Source of the DNA: Casuarina equisetifolia
Lineage: Eukaryota; Streptophyta; Magnoliopsida; Fagales; Casuarinaceae
NCBI GenBank assembly: GCA_028551475.1
Contig: CM052355.1
Location: 5,022,001 to 5,086,000 of the forward strand
DNA length: 64,000 nt
Direction: 5' to 3'
The translations under genes were made by a program, and so were the position numbers. Every line of letters starts with the position of its first letter. Position 1 is the stretch's first letter. Shown piece after piece: positions 12,452-24,939 of the stretch. The notes under the pieces are model-generated. The model made no database searches and had not been told where the DNA came from. It saw only the letters and a program-made list of their open reading frames with translations.

Positions 12452-14159
12452 TATTTTTGGAAGTTTGAATGGAAAAAAAAGGGTCGGCAAACGAGAACGA
12501 AAGCAATCACTGTCATAGGGTGCTCTGTCAAGAAGGGCAACGACGCGGAAAAACAAGGGGGAGTAACCGAACCTTATCATTCAAACTTGAACTATTTCAG
12601 TCCCAGTTTCCCACGCAAAAAGAGATTTCGTTTACACGGAAGAATTGTTTCGACGGGCGAAGAAATACCCAGCTTGCGTATCCCAATTTCAATGGAATAA
12701 TCAGAGTCAATTGCCTGAGTGGAAAGATTTGCTCTCTTTAGTCCTTTTTTCATTTCGTCTGCCGTCAGAGTTGAATGTTTTAGATGGTTGACTACAAAGG
12801 TTTACGACGCTCTGGTCAGAAATTTGGACTAAGATATGTAAATAATGTTTAGGAGTGTCTGTAATTCTACCCATGTGTTTGGACTACGGATCAAGTATTT
12901 TCTTCGTTTCATTGAGTGGCATGGTCACCATTGACGGAACTGCCTTGTTACATCACGTCTAGAATACACACCATGTGTCAAAGGATTAAAAATCATCACC
13001 ATAAATCATGGGGCGGAAAGCTCACTTCTAGAACAGACCATGTGTCAAGCGAAAGTGAACCTAATGGTTGATTATGATAAATATTTAAAACCTGAATCAT
13101 TAGCCTTCTAGAAATAAGTGTAGAGGGTTAAACAGCTATTGAGTCCTTTTAGCCTTGAACATGTTCGGTCCTTATTGTTTATGAGTTTATCAATATTCAT
13201 TCAATTTTTAAAAAATTTATCCCGTTTTCATTTTTAATGACACAAATTTTGTCACTCCAATACACAAAAAAAAAAAAAAACTAAAGATAATAGTGTAAGA
13301 AGCTATTAAATCAATCAAAAAAATGAATGAGAATAGTTGTAATGGATTCTTTGACAACTCCCCCTAATAGGGAGTGATTGCAGGGAACAGCCCTCCTTTG
13401 TCGGTCAGTCATGAAAAATGTCTCCACCACGTGAGAGCAATTGTAGAGATTTCATACCTTAATGCCCTTCCATCACTTCCACTAGACAATTTCTTTTTTC
13501 TTTTTTCCTTCTTTCAGACAAATCCATTCAACCTCCATTGTGATATTAGATAAGTCATTAGAAAGAAATTTTTTATTGAGTAAAAGTGCATGGTCCACTA
13601 TGCAATATCTTTATCAAGTAGGAATAAATCTCCATAAACCTCAACAACTATCTATCCAACCATTATTGTTTTTTCTTTTTGTAAGACGTACTAATGTTGT
13701 AAGAAGTATATACTAGAACGCTGTTATAATAACAAGCTTTTAGCATACATATAATTAGTATTTAGTTAGATTTTAAAAGTTGAAGGGCAATTATGATAAA
13801 CTTGACAGGTAGAGCAAACTCCTTATTTTTAAGAAAGAAAAGAGGCTTTTGAATAATAAATCACATAGATCAAGAATGCTACTAACTTAGGTTCCAGTTA
13901 ACAATTTGTTGAAAAACAAGAGAGACAGAGAGGTAAAACTTGCAAAGAGACGCGGTATTACACATGTAAAACATTTGTTCAAAGTTACAGGAACTAAAAC
14001 AGGAGAAAAGAAAAATGAAGATTCCAATACAGGAAGGCTAGAAATCGTTGACGTTGTTCTGCTTCCTCCCTCTTCCCTCAATCACAGGCCTATTCCCGGA
14101 ACAGGATGTTCAAAGAGGACATTAACCACATTCTCATTCCTCACCTTTCAGTTTCTATA

Positions 14160-14471
14160 ATGGGTTCTTTTCTTCTCCGAAAATTGATTTTGTTCTGAGT
14201 TTGGAAACTAGAACAATAATCAAGGCTTTTAGGAAAAAGTAAAGAACACTATTGCTTTTTCCAAATCCAAATGGGGAGTGGCAGTGAAGCATGCATTTGG
14301 TTTTTGTACAGAGAACAAGGTGATATAACAGAGAAGGTAAGATCGAAGTACATCTATCGAGCTCATTGTTAATCCCAACTGCAAGACTCAACATTAAGAA
14401 ATACCCAAGACATAGGTACGAAACAGAAAGTATACGCCTAAAAGTGTCAAGATAAAAAAGGTCGGTAGCAA
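14160..14471 (-). other. Probable RZ-1 3' UTR
   Basis: Sequence immediately downstream of the RZ-1 stop codon, with no frame continuing the protein. I assign it as UTR by position only; the poly(A) site was not identified. Confidence 0.4.
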
Positions 14472-17400
14472 TTAGTAGCGGTCAAAGGAAGATGGGCGCC
14501 CTCCTCCTCTGTCAGTGCGGTCATAAGGACCTGGCCTGTTCCTGAAACTTCTACCCTCATTACGGGCCGGTCCACCTCCATACCTATCACTACCCCCGCG
14601 CGAGCCACCGTCCCTATCATATCCTCTGTCTTTCCCATAACCATTCTGAGGGTATCGATCTGAACCTCCATACCTATCGTTTGGAAAGCGATCCCCACCA
14701 GCAGGGTACCTGCATGGTTTACAAATAAGTGAAACCACCCATTTAATGTCTCGGCATCACAATACCCAAATTATTACCTAAAATGTATGGATAGCCATAA
14801 TGACAACATCTATGGCAAGCCAAAATGCTTGAAGCATTTAGTTTGTTACTGTTCTAACAAATAATCATAAATGCCTGATACCTGTCACCAACATGCCGAT
14901 CACGGCTGCCATATTTGTCGTCCCTGCTGTCAAAACGGTCCCTATCTCCATATCGTCCTCCATCATACCGATCATCCATGTAGCGATCACCACGGCCACC
15001 AGCCCCTCCAAACCTAGAACGTGAGGAAAATGAACCTCCAACCCCACCACGGTCACCACCTGCTAAAGGGCAGTCCCGAGCCCAATGCCCTGGGCGCCCA
15101 CACTTGAAACAGTCATCTTGTCCAGCAGACTTATCTCCTCCATAGCCTCCCCTTCCACCAGATGAGTAGCCTCCTCCCCTATATCCATGATCTAGTTCTT
15201 CTCCCATTTTTGGTTGGGCCTTGTTCACTGAGATAACCCGATCACCAAACTCCCGTCCATGCATCTCCCGGATTGCATCCTCCATTCCCCGACGATCTGT
15301 ATATGTAATGAACCCAAATCCACGTGGACGGCCAGTGTCTCTTTCCAGCATGATCTACATAGACACCAGAGTAAAGAATCTAATACCAAGCATAAGCATA
15401 CCAGCTACTACTACCAATTGATAGCATTAAGCAGCACTAGAAAGTTCGAAATTACAGAAGAAACAGTGAGGGGCAAATAAGCCAGATAGGACACCCTGGG
15501 GACAGTATTGCTTGAACTAACAATGTTTTATTTAGAGAAACCCATATGAAAAACAACTCACTCAGAGAACTGGCACTGAGCAAGTATTTACCAAAGGCAT
15601 TAGAAAGTGTTACTTCACAAACCCCAAATGTCAAATAGACAAAAGGTATGCTTTTCCGGCAGGGATGGGGATCAGATAAGAAGTAAAATGGTAACATACC
15701 TTTCCAGCAAGGTTACAAGTATTACTACTAAAACTGATGTGAACCAGTGATAATAACTAAAGGAATATGGTAATGTCAATGGAATGAGATATCTATAAGG
15801 AAAGTGATTTGCAAATCATGATTTCAGAAATAACGAGAATTCTAAAAATATTAGCTTTACCCAATAGTCCCACACTTTGGGCCACATAAGATGGTAAGAG
15901 TTAAAGGTCACTACTTACAAACTGCCAGAAAATTTAGAAGACGATATAAAACCAGCATTCCATCTGAACTATTATGTTAATCTTACTCATAATGTGAATG
16001 GAAAAGAATACTTGGCAATAGCACATAATCTGTGCTAAAACATCAGAAGAAAATCAATACTATTTGAGACAATGAGGAATGAAATGCAAATTGGTTCCAA
16101 AATACTCATGAAGCAACAGGAAAAAAAGAATTCAAAAGCTATCTTTGAGAAAAAATCTCAAACATAATTAATAGGAAATACAGAAGATAAGCCAAAGCAT
16201 AAGATCAGCACACAATTTAGACAAGAAATAATGTTCAATCTCAAAACAGAAGAAGATTAACTTACTTCCTCTTTGCCATTATGGATAAGGCAAATTCATG
16301 TGTATGGCAAAGAATTCTTAAACAAACCAGAAGCATCTGCCAGATGGTAGTGTCTGTGATCTATGATATACATGATACTGACCTCAAACTTCCCAGTCTG
16401 AGATACCTTTCGCAGCATAAACTGGTATATGATCCCACTTAACAGACCGTAAAGTCAAACAATGCAGTAATCTCTAAAACGACAACAAAGTCCCACTAAA
16501 TCTGGTCAATAGTGACAGCACACTAACAGGTACGACTATCTCCCACAAGCCTGCCATTATTTTCAACAACAAACATCCAAATAATAAATCATTGCAGACT
16601 GCCATCTTTCAATCAATGTCAATGTCTCCCAGATCCAAACATAAGGTGGATATCACGTAGCAATAATCTTCATAACAAGCAACTTCTGGCAACTACAAAT
16701 CTTTTCAGAATTCAGCATAAACAACAGTACGTCAGGATGTGTCCAAGCAGATATTGTCTTCATTTTCGGGTATATCTCCTAACTCATTCGTAGGCACTGC
16801 CATTATCAGTGGTTCATCAACCAAAGCAAAAATGGTCACAAGAAGCAGGCAGAAGAACTTCCAACTGACAAAATTTCCAACAAATCTAACCCTAGAAAGC
16901 TGAGCCTAGAAGTCCAGCTGCCACTAATAAGGCAAACTTTCAACCAGCATACCAATGACTGAGACGTGCTAGATCTCTGTGCCATTGGGTAGAATATTGC
17001 CAGGGAATGGTGCAAAGAGACGAAACAATCTGTGAATATACAGCTGTGAGTATCCAGAGTCCAGTTTTGAACAAATTCAGCAACTCAGGCAGCCAAAAGA
17101 AAATGTTCTTTGCCACAAACTCTGCTGTTGTTGATGTTCTGGTCTTCAAACAAGAACTAAGAGGCTTGCTCAGAATAAACCATTCAATACTACCCGTGTT
17201 AAGAAGAATCAATATTTAGTCTAGACAGCAATACAGATTCAGGCACCTGAGTCATTCATCCACTCTTCACAAACTGCGACGGTTTTTTGATTTGTTAAGT
17301 CAATTGAATGGACAATCAGAAGTTTCCCGAGTACAAAAAAGAAATATGAGATGGCAAAAACTGAGGTGGTTCAATGACTTTCCACAAGAACTGTAACGCG

Positions 17401-19913
17401 TAAACTGGCTTAGACTGTAGAGAAAAGGCATGATCCATCCAGCAATTCAAACCATACTCAAAAAGAACAGCAATGAAGTTATGCACTAATATGGAATTAT
17501 TAACTTTATGTGACAGCAGACTAATGCCTAAAGGTTCAAATTGATCCAAACTGAACCTCAAAGAACAGACGTCAAAAGCAGGAACCTTTTACTGCATGAG
17601 CTGCACTAGCAGATACAATGATCTCATTCCCATCTAAAAACAGTTACCATCTCAGACAAGCTGCAGCATTGTGTATTATGAAATTCAATTTGATTCCATC
17701 CCATAGGACCATTGTAGATACAACCATACCTAAATTACAGTTAAAATCAAATACATCTCTAACTGGAAAGCAAACTGGCCAGCCAGAAAACACTTTTTAA
17801 AAGAAAGGGGCCTATGTTATACAGGTGGCAAGATTTTTCTTTTTTATTTTTTCCACCGCACTGAGAAGTAAAGAAGGTTGATGGCTTAGCTAACAAATGA
17901 ATCTCTGACACGGAAATCAACTGATGCAGATTACTGGTGATTCGAATCCATTAAAGAAACTAAGGACAAACTCCGCAGCAGAAAAACTCTTTTCTCATAT
18001 GCCTTAGCTATTCACGATTTAGAATTACTACTGGGTAAAAGTTGGAAGATCCAATTAATTAATAAGGTGAATCTTCGTTCACTTGGCTTAAACAAAAACT
18101 CCTCTAAGGAAAGGAATGGAGAAACCATTTATCAAGCAACAAAAATTTTATACTCCAGTCGCCATCCACAAAATCCAGAACGAATTTCTGCAACCTCTGC
18201 AACAATACTTCTCAAACTTTGCCACATCACGTGATATGCTTGCCTGAACATTTACCAAAACATCCGTTCCAAATTTAAGAGATTCTCTTACTGGTCCCAA
18301 TCGCATACCAAAAACCATCTCTCATTTGAGTACTGCCTTGCTTGAAAACTTAAACATAACAACCTGATTAATCTAATCACAAAAAAGTTAAATTCAGTTT
18401 CAGCAACTTGAGTGCAACCACTATGACCAAAACACCTCTGAAAAGATCTATCTATGAGATCTAAAAGATTCTCACCACCATTCTTCAAAAATAAAAGCAA
18501 AAAATAAAAAAAGAAAGAGAGAAAGGAAGACATGCGAAAATTAATATTATGAGGAGAAAGAGAAAGAAAATTAATTACTAACGGACAACATAAAGAATTA
18601 GGGATAGCTGCTAAAAAGTTACCAAGAATTTCAGTCATAAGCATATGATTTTTATTTCAAAGAAGAACAAATCTTTCCTAAACCAGTCTCCCTAATCACC
18701 CATCTTAAAAGGGAGAGATATGCTCAATAAGGAGGCTATTCACCCCAAACATAAATGGAATCACTTGGCGCAGTCAACTAGAAAATTGGATGACTAAGAA
18801 AGGAATAGGGGGAGAGGGACTCCTATACTAACAAATTTGTATTGCTTTCAAAACAGGTTTGCTATCACAACTGATAAGCATCAAAAGCATTAAAAAACAT
18901 TTTTCCACCTAAGTTACAGGACACACAAAGAGCCTTAGTAACTGTAACGGATGATACATCAAATTAATCATCGTCAACCAGAAGAATGAGCGACTGAGAG
19001 GGTAAATATCATGCAAGAGAGCTAGAGGAATTTTATTTCCGGCACTCACAACTTGGTAACAGCAAAAGATTTTTCAACTTGAACTTTGAATAATAACAAT
19101 TAGTTGCAAAGCCAAATGGCAATGAAGAGATGAAAAACAACTTCGATTTCAAAAGCAATGAAATAGTTTTTCCTAGTGTTCTCTCTTGAAATATGTGTAC
19201 CATTATCCATATAATAGTGGATACGGAAAAATACAATAGTTGAATAGTCATTCAATAAAAAAATTATTTTCACATGAAATGATCCCAACTGCGCTTCTTC
19301 TTGTTATGCATAATAAAAAAAAATTTTAAAAAAAAAAAGACTAATAGAAGCAAAATCAAGCTGATGTCCATTTGAATAGTCACCTGACAAGACCAAACCA
19401 CCGCCACCAAGGCAACATATAGACAGCTAATCAGAAAACCCAGATAAAAGAAACAGAACCCACTCTTAACAGGCTAAAAAAGGTTTAATGATTGTAATGC
19501 AACTTCAACCAACCTAAATCCCGCAATAGAGAAAATCATAAAACCACAATGTTTCACAAGTGACTTCAAACAAAAATGGGTCCCCCAAGCATAAAAGATA
19601 CTGCAAACATATACGCTACAATAAGACTAAAAAGAGCAACGGAAAAATATATCGCCCAGATTAAGACTTCTGTCCTCTAAAAACTACATGGTCACAATTG
19701 CACATATTCAAAACCCTACCTTATTCGCTTTCCTTCATTTGATTATTGACAAACCACAGGAGAATAACAAGATGCAGAGCTGAAATCAAGAGAAAATTGT
19801 ACCTGACACTCGAGAATTTTGCCGAATCGGGCGAAAGCATGATGGAGCTGTCGCTCAGAGACGTTCCACGACAACCCTCCAACGAATATCCTGTTCTCTT
19901 CCTTCCCGGCCAT
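14472..19913 (-). CDS. RZ-1: Glycine-rich RNA-binding zinc-finger protein, RZ-1 type
   Basis: Three coding exons: 19803-19913, 14882-15354 and 14472-14709, giving 273 residues with phases closing exactly. An RRM occupies about 7-86 (RNP2 IFVGGL at 9-14, RNP1 RGFGFITY at 48-55). A Gly/Tyr/Ser-rich spacer follows, then a CCHC zinc knuckle from C119 to C132 ([14 protein letters not shown]), and an RG/RD/YGG-rich tail to the end. This is the layout of AtRZ-1b/RZ-1c, nuclear hnRNP-like proteins that bind SR splicing factors and affect splicing and FLC expression. The start ATG directly precedes the RRM, as in the family. Intron 1 is unusually long (about 4.45 kb). A 5'-UTR intron is likely. Which RZ-1 paralogue it is cannot be settled here. 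Confidence 0.93.
15355..19802 (-). other. Long first coding intron of RZ-1
   Basis: The donor is GTACAA after the codon series ending LECQ. The acceptor is TGTAG before ATCATG. The 4448-bp interior is AT-rich with no recognisable gene on either strand and no intact transposon. It splits the RRM between RNP2 and RNP1. Short frames inside it, for example at 15452-15697 and 18288-18644, lack domains. Confidence 0.85.
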
Positions 19914-20067
19914 CAATCTCTGACACACACCCAAAAAAAATTTCTGAAAAATAGAAGTAAATTCGATGAACCTTCAACAAGGTGGAGGAGCAATGAACAC
20001 CCGGAGACGAGTTTGGGAGATAAATAAAATAAATAAAAATTAGGAACGGAAAAGACATGGTGCTTAC

Positions 20068-20185
20068 CTCAGTCTTATGTAACCCTGTTCGTAGAGGTCG
20101 ACGAGTGGCTCGTTATCAAAATGATGCTTGTCTGTTTGTAGAGGAATTTGGGAGATTCGAGTATTTTTGGAGTTTTGAAGGAAAC
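20068..20185 (-). other. Putative 5'-UTR exon of RZ-1
   Basis: On the minus strand a strong donor (GAG followed by GTAAGC) ends at 20068. A pyrimidine-rich acceptor (GTGTGTCAG) at about 19920 lies 6 bases before the ATG. This predicts a non-coding first exon and an intron of about 150 bp. The 5' limit is a guess. Confidence 0.5.
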
Positions 20186-20189
20186 CCTA
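20182..20189. promoter_or_regulatory. telo-box-like motif (AAACCCTA)
   Basis: AAACCCTA close to the presumed transcription start of RZ-1. Such motifs are common near the starts of plant genes for RNA-binding and translation proteins. Presence is seen; function is inferred. Confidence 0.35.
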
Positions 20190-20788
20190 GTTGATATGGG
20201 GACGTTGATTGCCGACCGCCCGGAGATTTGATTGGGCTTAACCGTTCCATGGATCTTTCATGGGTTAACTTTGGGCCTACTTCCGGAAAATTTCATGGGC
20301 CACCAAACCACAATTTGCTCAATGCTCCGCTAAGTAAGATTTGTAAACAACTGGATAAAAGAGAGGGTGAAAGAGATAGGTGATTGATAAACTTCTAAAT
20401 TGCTTTTTTTTAAATAAGGATATTTAAAGAGTTTTACGTGGTCACTAAAATGTGTTTTAAAGTAATTCATTAAATTCTCAAAATCCCCCTACCCCATCCT
20501 AATTAAAAAATTAAAACTTAAAAAATTATCAGTAACCTAAATAAATTTAAAGTGATAATTTTTACACTATTCTCGTCAGTCAATAGGAACATTTTCACTT
20601 GATTTCATTAAAAAATGAATACAAAAGTACATTGCAGGTTTGAGTAATGAATGGAAATTATATTACTTAATTGAGAAGGTTAAACAATGACATAGTATGG
20701 TATGGCACAATTTACATGAAATTACATGAAATGGGGTGCTTGTCAACCAAGGATTGAAATGAGTTACAAATGGAGAGTCGTGGTTATG
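20190..20788. other. Spacer between RZ-1 promoter and SPD1 3' end
   Basis: About 600 bp, AT-rich at 20380-20640, with no coding potential seen. It should hold the RZ-1 promoter and the SPD1 3' UTR, since both genes run on the minus strand. Confidence 0.5.
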
Positions 20789-23700
20789 TTATTCAGGCAA
20801 AAGGGGCAGCTTAGATACACTTGTACCCCCAGCATTGCCGTCTGTGTCTTTTCCAGAGCTTGAAGTAGATTTAGGGGATTTAGAAGAGTTTTTCTTGCTT
20901 AACTTCTGCGGGAGAATCTGCAGCCTGGGATTCAGCTCCGTACCCGAGTTCTCAGCAGCCAACTGGTAGCTTTCCACAAGTTTAAGCTGCCGGGCAATTA
21001 TGTCAGAGCGTCTAGGGAGAAGTTCCACTGGCTCTCCACCAGGAATCACGATATATTCAATTGCAAGTCGAACCTCCTGTCACAAAAGAAACAGTCATAT
21101 TACAACTAGCTCATGACAGAAGCATCATCTACAATTTAAGTGACCATGTAAAGTGGTATCAACTGCAGGTCAAGACCATCCTAAAATGTGTAGATGATGT
21201 ATTTCAACCAGCAATCACTCAAAAGATACTAGGGAATGAACTGAATTTTAGATAATCTTGAACACATAGAAAGGACCAATAGGAAAGGACTTGAACCTCC
21301 AAGGCATCAATCTCTTCAAGTGATGGTTTCCTTTTTGGAGCATCATCCTCAACTTCAATGTCAAGAGAACTTTTGAGCGACCGTTTTGATCCTGGGCCAA
21401 ATGATTCCATATCAAGAATCATGCGAACAGCCTTGACCACTTGTGCCATCGTATTTGACTGCAAAAACAGTTCTAAGTGTTGGATTGGCAAAACTTTGAT
21501 GTGATTAGAAAAGGAAAAAAGAAATTTTAGAGTATACCTTAATAACAAATAGAGGCAACTGGTGGAATTTTGCTACACTGCGGATCCACGGGTTCTGCCT
21601 CATCTCAGAGCTTGATGCCAAAATTGCATCAGCCATTCCAACTTCATCAGTTACATCTATTTTATCCTCCACCCCCATTACTTCTGCTACTTGCAGTAGA
21701 TCAGCTTCAAGGATCTGAGCACATCCAAACCAACCAAAGAACAAAGTGAGTTCTTCAAAGTTTTCTACCTCTAGCAATAAAAAGCACGTTGCTCCAACGC
21801 AACAAAGTTCTGCATATTTTCTGCTTAAGCTCAAAATATATTAGCCGCATCGGTAAACACAGGCAGCTTCTTGCAGAAGGTATAGATCCATACAATATCT
21901 TCCATATAGTCTACACTAAAACCTGGTAAATGAAAAATGTGAACTTTAAAAGTCTACCTTGTAAGTATAGACACACACTGGTGAACTCCTTTTCTTTGTA
22001 GATAGACTACTGCTCTGCTTTTTAGACCAACTGGGAGGCTGAGACAGATCTTCCTCATCAGATTCTATGTCAGCATTTATAGTTTTATCATCACTCATAA
22101 TGGGTTTTTCTGTAAGGAATTCTTCAAGTATCAGATTGGACTTTAAAGCATCACTCGCATCAACATCCATGTGACGGACTTCGAACAGAGGAATTTTTCC
22201 TGTCACGCAATGAAATTCAACTTATGGTTAACTGTTTGCCAAAAAACTTCAATCTACAGACAAGTATGTCAACATTGCATCATCGAAAAAATCAATTCAT
22301 GGAATAAGGATCATGACACCTGCTAATATTGCATCTACCGTGGCATCTAAACTGTGATGAACACGACACTCAGTTTTAGATATCATCTCAACAGCACATG
22401 TAAATGTAGGAGGCCCTTTCCTTTCAAGAATTGTCTTCTGCACTTTCCTTTTCCTTGCTTCTTCATCTCCCAGAGTTACACTCTGTGTTAGATGAAAGAC
22501 TAGTTATGATCAATCAGAATTCCATATTCAGCTGAGGCTTAAACTTAGTCACTTCCCTACACAAATTAAACAGTGATGGGAAGTTTTCTGTTTTTTTTAT
22601 GGTTCCCAGCAAAATAAGAAACCAGGGTGGGATCAACTGGCACTTCACAAGAGCAAAGCTGGATTAACTTGGAAATATATATGAACATGGACTAAAACAA
22701 AGCAATGACTTTGCACCTCTATGCCACCAACAAGGATCTGGAGAGATGGATTCTTAATTATGTTGTCAATAGACATTCCATGAGCTGTGCCAACAAGCTG
22801 AACTCCTCTTTGAGCAATAGTACTAGCTGCCAGTGCTTCAAGCTCCGTTCCAATTTCATCAATTATAATGGTTTCAGGCATGTGATTTTCAACTGCTTCA
22901 ATCATAACCTGCAAAGGTGTCAAACAGGGAAGATAACATCTCTAGAAAATAAAACCTCACTAAGCTTTATCATTTTGAGAAACAACATAAACCAAATGAT
23001 CAAGTTTTTCACTCACGTTATGTTGCATATGAACATTAGGGACTTGCATTCTTCTTGCACGACCTATTCCTGCATGTGGAACGTCTCCGTCACCTCCAAT
23101 CTCATTAGATGTATCAACAATGACAACACGCTTCATGTGTTCATCTGCCAACATTCTAGCAATTTCTCTGCGCAAGCAAAGCCTCTTCAGATATAAAAGA
23201 AGTGTACAAAACTGTCAGTATAAAGCATAACTTCAACTGCTAAAGAAGTTTGAATTATTTGTGTTCCTGTTCAACTGGCAGAACTTACGCACTGTGTACT
23301 GGATTTCATTATCTTGAGGAAGCACTCGCGGCGGAGTATGGAGATAAGAAGAATCACAATGATGAAAAGCGAAGGCAAGGAAACCGTCTTTCAGGAGTAT
23401 TTTAAAAACCATTAAAGAAAGAAGGGAAAAGATTAAACATTTTAAGAATACAGAGGATACAGAGCGCATTGTCAACAACAATAAGCAATAGATGATCTGA
23501 AATCCCATACGAAAAGCTAAACTCGAAGTTATACTCAGTAGCTTGATTTTACAACATTGGAAATGTAAGGACCTGATTAACGTTGTCTTGCCGACCCCAG
23601 GAGGTCCAATGACTAAGACGGAACCTCCGCTCTCAATCAAGTCTCTGATAATCTCGGCACTTCCAGATACAGCTCGGCCAACTCGGCAAGTGAGGCCAAT

Positions 23701-24618
23701 GATTTGCATTTTGCGGTTCCGAAGAGCACTTATACGATGTAAAGAGTTATTGATTCCTGAGCGGTTGTCGTCCGAAAATTCACCAACCTAAAACAATCAA
23801 CAACTTAAAATTACAATTTCCTAACAAGGATACCATATTCGTTTACTCTGCATATTCTCTTTATTGTTCAGTATTCATCAATGACCAGCACATCCAATCA
23901 TATAAAAAAATGACCACCATTGACCCTGAGATTAAAATATATTTACTTTGACTATTTAATTAGATAAAACTCACGACGTGCCTAGTAATGTTACTGGTGG
24001 GTCGCTGACTTTCTAAAAGCATTTAAGTCAAACCACACAAATTTTAATCCAGAGGCACCCATGATCAATTAAAACGAAGCATTTTCATGCAAAATATAGA
24101 TCACGCTCAATCAATCTCTAAAGAGATGTGCCCAGAAAGAAACAGAAAAGGACTTCCACCACCTTGGTTATCGCCTGCCGTAGATCTTTATGGTTCACAG
24201 GCTGCTCTGCGATCACCCAATCACCGGAGGGAAACCTAGCAAGAGGCTTTCTTCCCAAGTCCATCACAACCTCTATCAGCTCTCCGATCTCCTCGTGCCG
24301 AGACAGCTCCCTCCTCATCCTCAGAGGGAGCAACTCAAGGAACAGTTCGAGCTCCGAATTCGAGGAACTCGGCTGCGACCCGGTTCCAGAAACAAAACGA
24401 TCGGAAGGTCTCCGGATTTCCGGGCCCACTGATTTCGCCGACGATGCGATTGCGCTACGGGAGCGACGTGTTCGACGAAATGACGAAGAAACTGTGGAAA
24501 TTATGTTAGAGTTCTTAAGGTACGCCAGTGTGGACGTCGGAACTTGGTTCGCCGAGTGCCATGAGCTGTGCAGATCAATCAGTACAAAATGCGAATTCAA
24601 GGCTCTCATTTTTTGCAT
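20789..24618 (-). CDS. SPD1: SPD1-like plastid AAA ATPase with R3H-like tail (Ycf45 family)
   Basis: Nine exons: 24163-24618, 23573-23787, 23017-23167, 22717-22908, 22320-22482, 21958-22199, 21538-21714, 21297-21458 and 20789-21076; 681 residues, all phases consistent. A Ser/Arg-rich N-terminus of about 60 residues looks like a plastid transit peptide. The P-loop GPPGVGKT is at 213-220 and a Walker B-like IIIDE at 288-292. The C-terminal 95 residues resemble an R3H domain ([12 protein letters not shown]). The family is of cyanobacterial type (Ycf45/SpoIIIAA-like). Arabidopsis SPD1 is needed for plastid development in seedlings. Gene neighbours match Arabidopsis SPD1 (At3g10420 from memory). 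The start could instead be the ATG at 24609; the frame is open further upstream, but that part reads like repetitive 5' UTR. Confidence 0.92.
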
Positions 24619-24657
24619 CTGTTTGTGTTTTCTCAGGGGTACTCGTTTTGTAGAATT

Positions 24658-24705
24658 GAGAAGAGAAGAGAAGAGAAGCAAAGCAAAGCAAAGCAAAGCA
24701 AAGAA
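24658..24705. repeat. Pentanucleotide microsatellite in SPD1 leader
   Basis: (AAGAG)n followed by (AAGCA)n, about 48 bp, just upstream of the SPD1 start. It is translated in an open upstream frame as a Leu/Phe/Ala-rich stretch, which argues that the frame there is not real protein. Confidence 0.85.
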
Positions 24706-24813
24706 GATGAGGAAGGAGGAGGAAGATTCGGAGGGATCTCCTCTGGGACTGGAGGGAAGGTGGGCCACGAAGCGAGCAACTGTTTTAGACCGTTGAAGAG
24801 GAGGAGGTCGACC

Positions 24814-24819
24814 CACGTG
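24814..24819. promoter_or_regulatory. G-box (CACGTG) upstream of SPD1
   Basis: CACGTG in the context CCCACGTGGGGG, about 200 bp upstream of the SPD1 start. G-boxes are frequent in light-regulated plastid genes; function here is inferred. Confidence 0.4.
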
Positions 24820-24939
24820 GGGGCTGCGGACCACATATGTATGGGTTGGAAGATTTCGTGTTTGCCTCCTATACGTCTTGGCATTTGGCAGGATCTGTTG
24901 TTGCTATTTTGCTTTATATATATATCAAACAATTAAGAG

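Larger units (their letters stand above)
8550..14150. other. Long intergenic region, no gene recognised
   Basis: About 5.5 kb of AT-rich DNA between two minus-strand genes. Reading frames are short and without domains or splice-linked partners. Low-complexity items: homopolymers near 9141, 9639 and 9909, an (AT)n run at 10793-10811, and a 9-bp tandem repeat at 12419-12451. The segment 8550-9000 is the upstream region of the transporter. The segment 13880-14150 lies beyond the RZ-1 3' end and has overlapping chance frames on both strands. Confidence 0.55.

Noticed and set aside
14447-15059. Alternative frames across the RZ-1 glycine-rich region
   Set aside because: Shadow frames of the RG-rich repeat coding sequence.
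17935-17955. GATTCGAATCC string resembling a tRNA T-arm
   Set aside because: No acceptor stem, anticodon arm or terminator around it.
24128-24796. 222-codon plus-strand frame opposite SPD1 exon 1
   Set aside because: Antisense shadow; the minus frame continues in phase through eight further exons with a P-loop.
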